DNA of 8,271 bases from positions 1-8,271 of the forward strand of contig DHJV01000132.1 of the NCBI GenBank assembly GCA_002404515.1. Reading direction: 5' to 3'. The position numbers and the translations under genes are program-made. Positions 1 through 4,945 of this stretch are shown here, piece after piece (positions within the stretch are counted from its first letter, which is position 1; every line of letters starts with the position of its first letter). The stretch comes from Lachnospiraceae bacterium UBA4711 (GTDB lineage Bacteria; Bacillota; Clostridia; Lachnospirales; Lachnospiraceae). A model generated the notes under the pieces. It did no database searches, was not told where the DNA came from, and saw nothing but the letters and a program-made list of their open reading frames with translations.

Positions 1-1
1 T

Positions 2-577
2 GTGGATGAAGCGCATTCCGTAGAGTGGCATATTGAGGAATTTGAGAAGATGGCAAAGACGCTTGCCGGTTATACGCAGACATGCGTGATCAGCTATCTG
101 GATATTTACAGGAAAGTAGAACGCAATTTCCCGGAGGCAAGAGAGGTTGCAAGGGAAGACCGGATCAAGCTCGGCAAAAATTTGATTGAAATTGCAAAGC
201 AGTACGGCATGGTGATCCGTCCCTGTGCAGAAGGCGGCTGGCTGGCAAAATACGGAGCCGACTGCAGTGGATGCATGACTGTGCACACGTTTGAGACAGC
301 GTTGCATGCAAAACTGAATGTTCCAAAACAAAAAAACAACCAGCGGAACGGATCGTGCGCCTGCCTGCTCGGCGTTGATATTGGAGCTTATGATACATGC
401 GGACATCTGTGCAAATATTGCTACGCAAACACAAATCCTGATCTTGTGAAACAAAACATGAAGATGCACGATCCTAAATCCCCATTCCTGATCGGACACC
501 TACACCCGGATGACAACATTCATGAAGCAAAACAGGAAAGTTGGATTGACAATCAATTACGTCTGGACATATTGTGA
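2..577 (+). CDS. DUF1848 family protein, C-terminal part (5' end outside window)
   Basis: About 191 C-terminal codons are present; the frame is open to the window edge, so the first GTG is not a credible start. The diagnostic part is a cysteine cluster: C119 and C121 (counting from the first full codon), then D-I-G-x-Y-x-T-C133-x3-C137-x2-C140 followed by Y-A-N. The spacing C-x3-C-x2-C is the radical-SAM iron-sulfur signature. In DUF1848 proteins this cluster is known to lie near the C-terminus rather than at the start of a radical-SAM barrel, as here. The end, with S-W-I-D-x-Q-x-x-L, looks like a natural family C-terminus, so the 3' end is probably intact. The biochemical function is unknown; a 4Fe-4S cluster, possibly SAM-dependent, is inferred from the cysteines only. 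No clear terminator follows, and the next gene begins 623 bases downstream. Confidence 0.85.
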   Translation: MDEAHSVEWHIEEFEKMAKTLAGYTQTCVISYLDIYRKVERNFPEAREVAREDRIKLGKNLIEIAKQYGMVIRPCAEGGWLAKYGADCSGCMTVHTFETALHAKLNVPKQKNNQRNGSCACLLGVDIGAYDTCGHLCKYCYANTNPDLVKQNMKMHDPKSPFLIGHLHPDDNIHEAKQESWIDNQLRLDIL

Positions 578-589
578 AGTTTTTAAATT

Positions 590-876
590 GGAGTAAATAT
601 CGGTATTTGAAGATAACTACTCAAACACGAAAAAATGTTATGAGGTTTGTTTGGAGTAGAAAACAAGTAATATTATAGTTTGCACCAATGCTTTTCCACA
701 AGTTTCTCAATGATTTGGAGCAATTGCGAAAGAAAACTGTATTTGCACCAAGATAGATGGAATGACAAGAGAAATCGTTAGGAGCAATTTATCTATAATT
801 ACAAAAAAACTCCAAATCTAACTGACAACAGAAATCGACGTTGGAGTATAATTGAGCGTATTGCACATATTGCTCC
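590..876. repeat. Array of five phased GGAG...C(T/A)C(C/A) dyads, ~63-base period
   Basis: Five units each start with GGAG and end 33-34 bases later with the complementary or near-complementary CTCC, CACC or CTCA: 590-623, 653-686, 717-749, 781-813 and 843-876. Starts are 63, 64, 64 and 62 bases apart. Adjacent units also share words at the same period: TTTGCACCAA at 679-688 and 742-751, GGAGCAATT at 717-725 and 781-789, and a 15-base word (14 of 15 identical, beginning TGACAA and ending GAAATCG) at 763-777 and 823-837. Several units can form imperfect hairpins. The intervals are not multiples of three, so this is not a protein repeat. It looks like a decayed tandem array; the function is unknown. 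Confidence 0.65.
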
Positions 877-883
877 TAAAAGG

Positions 884-912
884 TTGTTCAGTCTACAAAA
901 AAATGGTAAAAT
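884..912 (+). promoter_or_regulatory. Candidate sigma-A promoter (extended -10) upstream of the GH13 gene
   Basis: A -35-like TTGTTC (884-889) is followed after 17 bases by TAAAAT (907-912), a 5 of 6 match to the -10 consensus. TGG directly before it gives the TGn of an extended -10. Transcription would start near 919 and give a leader of about 280 bases before the GH13 start, containing the foldback at 995-1147. The -35 is weak and the region is AT-rich, so chance is possible. Confidence 0.4.
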
Positions 913-994
913 AGGGAAGGCAAAAGTGATGGGAGTTGCACATGAACAAGTCGGAAAGACGAGGGTTGTGCAGCAATTTGTGGAAGTCGATATC

Positions 995-1147
995 GTATGG
1001 GAGTTGTGCAGAAATACCAATTCGTAAGCAGACCATTGGAGCATGTCGGCACTTAATGAGCTGGAACAGCGAATTTAGTACCGCTACATGCGGAAGTGAG
1101 CGGGAGCGCGTCTGCGTGGAATTGCGTATTCTGCATAACTCCTGTAC
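995..1147 (+). other. Large nested foldback, possible structured leader RNA or small palindromic repeat element
   Basis: The outer arms 1000-1033 and 1109-1142 pair over about 29 positions. There are 12 consecutive pairs from GGAGTT/AACTCC (one G-T), then short runs separated by a bulge or internal loop, ending with GCAGAC (1028-1033) against GTCTGC (1110-1115). GTATG (995-999) can extend the base against TGTAC (1143-1147) with two wobbles. Inside, CATGT-CGG (1042-1049) pairs with CCG-CT-ACATG (1081-1090), the CT being bulged. The tip holds GCTG-GAA-CAGC (1060-1070). Three nested stems on one axis suggest a real RNA or DNA structure. It ends about 50 bases before the GH13 start codon. A MITE-like element is an alternative, but no target-site duplication is evident. 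Confidence 0.55.
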
Positions 1148-1178
1148 AAAATGTAGATATACACAAATTGCGGGAAAA

Positions 1179-1192
1179 CTCCATGAAAGGAG
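1179..1192 (+). promoter_or_regulatory. CTCC/GGAG pairing over the GH13 ribosome binding site
   Basis: The Shine-Dalgarno AAAGGAG (1186-1192) sits 8 bases before ATG 1201. CTCC at 1179-1182 can pair with its GGAG across a six-base loop (ATGAAA). The stem is only 4 bp and weak alone, but the CTCC is the 3' word of the degenerate AATTGCG...AACTCC repeat at 1166-1182, so the repeat family places an anti-Shine-Dalgarno word beside the ribosome binding site. A regulatory role is inference. Confidence 0.3.
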
Positions 1193-1200
1193 ACAAAACT

Positions 1201-2511
1201 ATGTGGGCAAACGAAAGCGTATTTTATCAGATTTATCCGCTTGGCTTCTGTGGTGCACCATTTGAAAACGATGGAAAATTGGTGTCACGAATCAAGAAGG
1301 TGGAGGACTGGATTCCTCACATCCAGAAGCTTGGCGCAAATGCAATATATTTTTCACCGGTGTTCGAGAGTGATACACACGGCTATAACACAAGAGATTA
1401 CACGAAGATTGACTGCCGTCTTGGCACGAACGAGGATTTCAAAGAGGTCGTCGATAAACTGCATGCAGCCGGAATCAAGGTTATCTTAGATGGAGTGTTC
1501 AACCATGTGGGACGCGGCTTCTGGGCATTTCAGGATGTACTGAAAAACCGCTGGGATTCTCCATACAAGGACTGGTTCTATATCAGCTTTGATGGCAATT
1601 CCAACTATAACGACGGACTCTGGTACGAAGGCTGGGAAGGAAACTTCGACCTTGTCAAATTAAACCTTCGCAACGAAGAAGTGATCCAGCATATTATATC
1701 CTGTGTGAAGGGCTGGATCGATGAGTTCGATATCGACGGACTCCGTCTGGATGTAGCATATTGCTTAGACCACGATTTTATCCGCAGGCTGCGCGCACAC
1801 TGTGACGGACTGAAGCAGGATTTCTTCTTATTAGGAGAACTGCTGCATGGCGATTACAATGTATTTGTAAACGATGGCATGTTACACAGCGCGACAAACT
1901 ATATGTGTTATAAGGGACTCTACTCAAGCTTCAACTGCATGAACATGTTCGAGATCATTCACAGTCTCCTGCAGCAGTTTGGTCCGGAAGAATGGACGCG
2001 TTACAAAGGAAAGCATTTCTTGTCCTTCGTGGATAATCACGATGTGACAAGAGTCGCAAGCATCCTGAACAATAAGAATCATCTGCCACTGATCTATGCA
2101 CTTGCGTTTGGTATGCCGGGCATCCCTTGTATATACTATGGAAGCGAGTGGGGCGCGGAAGGCAGAAAAGAAGATGGCGATCCGTCTTTGCGTCTAAGTT
2201 ATGAGAAACCGGAATGGAACGAACTGACGGACTGGATCAGCAAGCTGGCGGAGGCGAAGAAGCATAGCGAAGCATTGAACTATGGTGGATTCCGCTCGGT
2301 CGTACTCACGAATCATCAGTGTATCTTCGAGAGACGTTCGGAACATGAGCGTGTGCTTGTGGCAATCAATGCAAGTGATCAGCCATATACCGCACATTTT
2401 GACGCCGGATGTGGAACCGCACAGGATCTGATTACCGGACAGCCACATGACTTTGGCGGTGGTTCTGAACTTCCTCCATACTCCGCAGCATTCTGGAAGA
2501 TGGAACACTAA
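1201..2511 (+). CDS. GH13 alpha-amylase family protein, cytoplasmic alpha-glucan hydrolase
   Basis: 436 residues. All four GH13 signature regions are visible: region I D97-G-V-F-N-H102-V, region II R182-L-D184 (nucleophile), region III G-E213 (acid/base) and region IV V-D-N-H280-D281 (transition-state stabiliser), so the enzyme should be active. A (beta/alpha)8 barrel fills most of the chain, with a short domain B after region I (aromatic-rich, roughly 103-140) and a small C-terminal beta domain from about 370. There is no signal peptide and no N-terminal CBM34-like domain as in full-length cyclomaltodextrinases and neopullulanases, so it probably cuts imported maltodextrins in the cytoplasm. 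ATG 1201 was chosen because AAAGGAG precedes it by 8 bases; the in-frame ATG at 1183 would overlap that site. No transporter or other sugar gene is adjacent. The exact specificity (amylase, maltodextrin glucosidase, cyclomaltodextrinase) cannot be read from the sequence. Confidence 0.9.
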   Translation: MWANESVFYQIYPLGFCGAPFENDGKLVSRIKKVEDWIPHIQKLGANAIYFSPVFESDTHGYNTRDYTKIDCRLGTNEDFKEVVDKLHAAGIKVILDGVFNHVGRGFWAFQDVLKNRWDSPYKDWFYISFDGNSNYNDGLWYEGWEGNFDLVKLNLRNEEVIQHIISCVKGWIDEFDIDGLRLDVAYCLDHDFIRRLRAHCDGLKQDFFLLGELLHGDYNVFVNDGMLHSATNYMCYKGLYSSFNCMNMFEIIHSLLQQFGPEEWTRYKGKHFLSFVDNHDVTRVASILNNKNHLPLIYALAFGMPGIPCIYYGSEWGAEGRKEDGDPSLRLSYEKPEWNELTDWISKLAEAKKHSEALNYGGFRSVVLTNHQCIFERRSEHERVLVAINASDQPYTAHFDAGCGTAQDLITGQPHDFGGGSELPPYSAAFWKMEH

Positions 2512-2517
2512 TCATCA

Positions 2518-2543
2518 ACAAATATAAAGTCTCGCATAAACTA
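2518..2543 (+). promoter_or_regulatory. Possible sporulation-type (sigma-K/sigma-E-like) promoter for the amidase
   Basis: CATAAACTA at 2535-2543 matches the Bacillus sigma-K -10 pattern CATAnnnTA exactly. An AC (2518-2519) lies 15 bases upstream, close to the 16-base spacing usual for the sigma-K -35 AC. Transcription would begin near 2550, about 25 bases before the amidase ATG. The motif is short and AT-rich, so a chance match is quite possible; the CwlC-like product makes it worth noting. Confidence 0.35.
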
Positions 2544-2574
2544 TACAGAAAGTGTATGTTTGCGAGGCTTTTTT
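2529..2574 (+). terminator. Rho-independent terminator after the GH13 gene, abutting the amidase start codon
   Basis: A hairpin lies between GTCTCGCA...AAAC...ATAC on the 5' side (from 2529) and GTAT-GTTT-GCGAGGC on the 3' side (to 2568), closed by a short loop around AGAAA. A run of six T (2569-2574) follows. It begins 17 bases after the GH13 stop. The next base after the T run is the A of the amidase ATG, and the 3' arm contains GAGG (2564-2567), the only Shine-Dalgarno-like word for that gene. Confidence 0.8.
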
Positions 2575-3501
2575 ATGGCAGTGAAAATCGTGATTGACGC
2601 CGGACATGGTGGCTATGACGCCGGCGCTACGTATAATGGAAGAAGAGAAAAGGATGATACGCTGGCACTGGCGCTTGCGGTCGGCGAGATATTGGAAGCA
2701 CAGGGATATGATGTTATCTATACACGGACAGACGATGTTTACGATTCCCCGGTGCAGAAGGCACGGATTGGAAATGAAAGCGGTGCGGATTTCTTTGTAT
2801 CCATTCATCGGAATTCATCCCCAACACCGAATCAGTACAATGGCGTACAGACTTTGATTTATAATGATGCCGGACTCAAGGCGACGATGGCGGAAAATGT
2901 GAACAAAGAATTGGAACAGGCCGGCTATCGAAATATCAATGTTGTGGAACGACCGGATCTTGCGGTACTCCGGCGGACGAGGATGCCTGCGATTTTGGTA
3001 GAAGCAGGATTTATCAACAGTGATGTGGACAACAATCTTTTTGATACAAAGTTTTCTGAGACCGCGGAGGCAATCGCGCGCGGCATTGACGAGACAATCC
3101 GGGATGCCGGATATGCGGTTGCACAAGGAGATATGCGAAGCAGTACGGCTCCGGTAAGTGCTCCTGTATCGCAAGAAGCAGACTTTAATCAGACAGAAGC
3201 ATCCGGTACGCAGATGGTAAACGAGTATTACGGAATATCGCGGAAGGTTCCGGTATTTGCGGAGGAGACACCGCAGGAACCAACCGGCTATCAGATTCTC
3301 GTTGGCATCTATCGGACATTTGGAACCGCATCGTATCAGGCAAATCGGTTTATCAATGCAGGATATGATGCAATGGTATATGAAGATGATGGATTGTATC
3401 AGGTGCGTGTTGGAAATTATGATACAATTGAAGATGCGATTATTGCGCAGCGGGAACTGCGCGACCGCGGGTACGATACGCTGATTGTGCGGAGGGCATA
3501 A
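2575..3501 (+). CDS. N-acetylmuramoyl-L-alanine amidase (Amidase_3) with C-terminal SPOR domain, CwlC-like
   Basis: 308 residues. Residues 3-180 form a zinc amidase: D-A-G-H11-G-G, E25 in R-R-E-K, S-I-H78-R-N and V-E143-A-G-F give the two zinc histidines, the zinc glutamate and the catalytic glutamate. It should cleave the bond between N-acetylmuramic acid and L-alanine in peptidoglycan. A low-complexity Ser/Thr/Pro/Glu-containing linker (about 185-235) leads to a SPOR domain (about 238-306), which binds glycan strands lacking stem peptides. No signal peptide is present: the catalytic domain begins at residue 3. This is the layout of Bacillus CwlC, a mother-cell lysis enzyme made without a signal sequence. 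ATG 2575 is chosen over an in-frame TTG at 2560 because GAGG (2564-2567) lies 7 bases before it and the family starts with M-x-V-K-I-x-I-D. No clear terminator follows. The amidase assignment is firm; the sporulation role is inference. Confidence 0.92.
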   Translation: MAVKIVIDAGHGGYDAGATYNGRREKDDTLALALAVGEILEAQGYDVIYTRTDDVYDSPVQKARIGNESGADFFVSIHRNSSPTPNQYNGVQTLIYNDAGLKATMAENVNKELEQAGYRNINVVERPDLAVLRRTRMPAILVEAGFINSDVDNNLFDTKFSETAEAIARGIDETIRDAGYAVAQGDMRSSTAPVSAPVSQEADFNQTEASGTQMVNEYYGISRKVPVFAEETPQEPTGYQILVGIYRTFGTASYQANRFINAGYDAMVYEDDGLYQVRVGNYDTIEDAIIAQRELRDRGYDTLIVRRA

Positions 3502-3604
3502 GCCTTGAAGAACTGTGAGCAAAAGGATTACTATATGAACCATTGATGTGTTATTTATACGATGGCTGCTTGAAACCAGAAAACAGATAAAATGAAAAAA
3601 GGTA

Positions 3605-3633
3605 TTGACAACCATAGGTTTACATGATAAAGT
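3605..3633 (+). promoter_or_regulatory. Sigma-A promoter of the rplJ-rplL operon
   Basis: A perfect -35 TTGACA (3605-3610), a 17-base spacer and a -10 TAAAGT (3628-3633, 4 of 6). The predicted start near 3640 falls right at the first paired bases of the L10 leader, which supports the assignment. The 103 bases between the amidase stop and this promoter (3502-3604) hold no gene or convincing terminator that I can see. Confidence 0.8.
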
Positions 3634-3638
3634 AACAA

Positions 3639-3708
3639 ACGATGAACTGCCGTAGACAGTAGGTGCCGCAAGGCATAAGCAGGAAAACGCCTACCGAGGA
3701 AGAATCGT
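3639..3708 (+). ncRNA. Ribosomal protein L10 leader (autoregulatory mRNA element)
   Basis: The 5' leader of rplJ folds as expected for the L10 leader family. ACGAT (3639-3643) pairs with ATCGT (3704-3708) as the closing stem. An ACTG/CAGT hairpin comes next, then GTAGG pairs with CCTAC, enclosing a TGCC-GCAA-GGCA hairpin with a GNRA-type loop and an A-rich internal region (GCAGGAAAA), the kind of kinked site L10 recognises. In this family, free L10, or the L10-L7/L12 complex, binds the leader and lowers expression of its own operon. An attenuator follows directly. Confidence 0.85.
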
Positions 3709-3722
3709 GAAGAACGAATTTT

Positions 3723-3756
3723 AACTCTCATACTGCGGTGTGGGAGTTTTTCTTTT
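3723..3756 (+). terminator. Attenuator terminator in the rplJ leader
   Basis: An 11-bp stem (3723-3733 with 3738-3748, beginning AACTC and ending GAGTT, two G-T pairs) with loop TGCG is followed by TTTTTCTTTT. It lies between the L10 leader and the rplJ ribosome binding site, so it would stop transcripts before rplJ. The natural reading is L10-dependent premature termination. The competing antiterminator was not resolved, although the 3' strand of the leader closing stem can alternatively pair with ACGA at 3714-3717. Confidence 0.8.
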
Positions 3757-3796
3757 AAGTGCAGTTTCCGTTAATATTATAAGGAGGTGCAAGACT

Positions 3797-4285
3797 TTGG
3801 CTAAGATCGAGTTAAAACAGCCTGTCGTTGAGGAAATCAAAGAGAATATTAAGGACGCTAAGTCAGTAGTATTGGTTGATTACCGTGGACTTACAGTTGA
3901 TCAGGATACACAGCTTCGTAAGTCAATGAGAGAGGCAGATGTCATTTACAAGGTATACAAGAATACCATGGTAAAGCTTGCTATTGCTGGTACAGAGTTC
4001 GAGTCTTTAAAGGACGAGCTTGAAGGACCTACAGCCGTTGTTATCTCTAAGACAGATGCAACAGCTCCTGCAAGATTGGCAGCTAATTTCGCTAAGGCGA
4101 ACCCGGCGCTTGAGCTTAAGAGTGGTGTTGTTGAGGGTACTCACTATGACACAGACGGCATTAAGAAAATCGCTACAATCCCTTCCAGAGACGAACTTAT
4201 CTCTAAGTTCCTCGGAAGCATCCAGTCACCAATTACAAACTTTGCTCGTGTTATCAAGCAGATCGCTGAGAGCAAGGAAGCTTAA
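3797..4285 (+). CDS. rplJ: 50S ribosomal protein L10
   Basis: 162 residues, normal for bacterial L10. L10 anchors L7/L12 dimers to 23S rRNA at the base of the ribosomal stalk. Recognisable parts are the V-D-Y-R-G-L-T-V segment near residue 30, the L-R-K-S-M-R-E-A helix, the Y-K-V-Y-K-N-T segment, E-G-P-T-A-V-V-I, and the C-terminal alpha-helical tail (about 135-162) that carries the L7/L12 binding sites. The start is TTG at 3797, set by a very strong AAGGAGGTG (3781-3789) with 9 bases between AAGGAGG and the TTG and by the M-A-K-I-E-L family N-terminus; no in-frame ATG is nearby. rplL follows after 62 bases in the same operon. Codon use is biased to CTT, AAG and GCT, as expected for a highly expressed gene. 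Confidence 0.97.
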   Translation: MAKIELKQPVVEEIKENIKDAKSVVLVDYRGLTVDQDTQLRKSMREADVIYKVYKNTMVKLAIAGTEFESLKDELEGPTAVVISKTDATAPARLAANFAKANPALELKSGVVEGTHYDTDGIKKIATIPSRDELISKFLGSIQSPITNFARVIKQIAESKEA

Positions 4286-4347
4286 TTGGAATTATTGAGA
4301 TTGGAAATTACAAAACAAATTTAAATTTATAATGGAGGATTATTATT

Positions 4348-4716
4348 ATGACAACTCAGGAAATTATTGAAGTTATCAAAGGTTTATCAGTATTAGAGTT
4401 AAATGACCTTGTAAAGGCATGTGAGGAAGAGTTCGGCGTATCTGCAGCAGCAGGCGTTGTAGTTGCAGCAGCAGGCGGAGACGGTGCTGGCGCAGCTGAG
4501 GAGAAGGATTCCTTCGACGTAGAGCTTACAGAAGTAGGTCCTAACAAGGTTAAGGTTATCAAGGTTGTTCGTGACTGTACAGGTCTTGGACTTAAGGAAG
4601 CTAAGGACGTTGTTGATGGCGCTCCTAAGGTTCTTAAGGAAGGTGCTTCTAAGGAAGAGGCTAACGAGATCAAGGAGAAGCTTGAGGCTGAAGGCGCTAA
4701 GGTTACTCTTAAGTAA
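4348..4716 (+). CDS. rplL: 50S ribosomal protein L7/L12
   Basis: 122 residues, typical length. The N-terminal dimerisation and L10-binding helices (1-32) are followed by an Ala/Gly/Val-rich flexible hinge (33-52) and the globular C-terminal domain (53-122), which recruits translation GTPases such as EF-Tu and EF-G. The C-terminal domain has the conserved K-V-x-V-I-K-x-V-R and G-L-x-L-K-E-A-K-x-V-V-D segments. GGAGG (4334-4338) lies 9 bases before the ATG. It is co-transcribed with rplJ from the promoter at 3605-3633 and the operon is closed by the terminator at 4738-4769. Confidence 0.98.
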   Translation: MTTQEIIEVIKGLSVLELNDLVKACEEEFGVSAAAGVVVAAAGGDGAGAAEEKDSFDVELTEVGPNKVKVIKVVRDCTGLGLKEAKDVVDGAPKVLKEGASKEEANEIKEKLEAEGAKVTLK

Positions 4717-4737
4717 TTTCGATTTAAACAATAAATG

Positions 4738-4769
4738 TCCGGTTTGGCAGATGCCAAGCCGGATTTTTT
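4738..4769 (+). terminator. Strong Rho-independent terminator after rplL
   Basis: An 11-bp stem, TCCGGTTTGGC (4738-4748) with GCCAAGCCGGA (4753-4763) and one G-T pair, has an AGAT loop and is followed by six T. It starts 22 bases after the rplL stop and separates the ribosomal-protein operon from rpoB. Confidence 0.93.
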
Positions 4770-4830
4770 GTCTAAGAAATGACACAAAGAAATCTTTTTT
4801 ATTTTTCTGCAAATTTTTTCAAAAAGTGTG

Positions 4831-4859
4831 TTGACACAAATTTCCAACCATGTTAGTAT
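4831..4859 (+). promoter_or_regulatory. Sigma-A promoter of rpoB
   Basis: TTGACA (4831-4836) is a perfect -35. After 17 bases comes TAGTAT (4854-4859, 4 of 6); a TATAGT at 4857-4862 is a better hexamer but at 20-base spacing. Transcription would start around 4867, giving an untranslated leader of about 80 bases before rpoB. I see no strong structure in that leader. Confidence 0.75.
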
Positions 4860-4945
4860 AGTAAAATGTCATTACTATGGATATGTGTGCTATAAATTCG
4901 GATAGTAAAGAAAAAACCAAATAAATTCAAGGGGTGAATGCGTCG

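Noticed and set aside
590..876. CRISPR array (33-34-base units with 29-31-base spacers)
   Set aside because: The geometry fits, but unit interiors are not conserved, two of the spacers share a 15-base word with each other, and no cas gene is in view.
929..1027. 32-codon ORF starting ATG GGA GTT GCA, with a GGGAAGG upstream
   Set aside because: It is short, shows no recognisable family, overlaps the repeat copies and foldback, and the frame continues after its stop only in short stop-broken pieces. A decayed coding remnant cannot be excluded.
1096..1200. N-terminal extension of the GH13 protein from GTG 1096
   Set aside because: The extension is encoded by the foldback arm and repeat; ATG 1201 has a good ribosome binding site and gives the usual family N-terminus.
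936..1265. 109-codon ORF overlapping the GH13 start in another frame
   Set aside because: It runs through the repeats and into the GH13 gene, lacks a ribosome binding site and has a composition unlike a real protein.
2815..3615. 266-codon antisense ORF opposite the amidase
   Set aside because: It is a shadow of the amidase's codon pattern, with low-complexity Ile/Cys/Arg-rich composition and no family features.
4356..4847. Antisense ORFs opposite rplL
   Set aside because: They mirror the strongly biased rplL codons (Ala/Ser/Thr-rich or Leu/Lys-rich translation) and the terminator; no ribosome binding site or family match is apparent.
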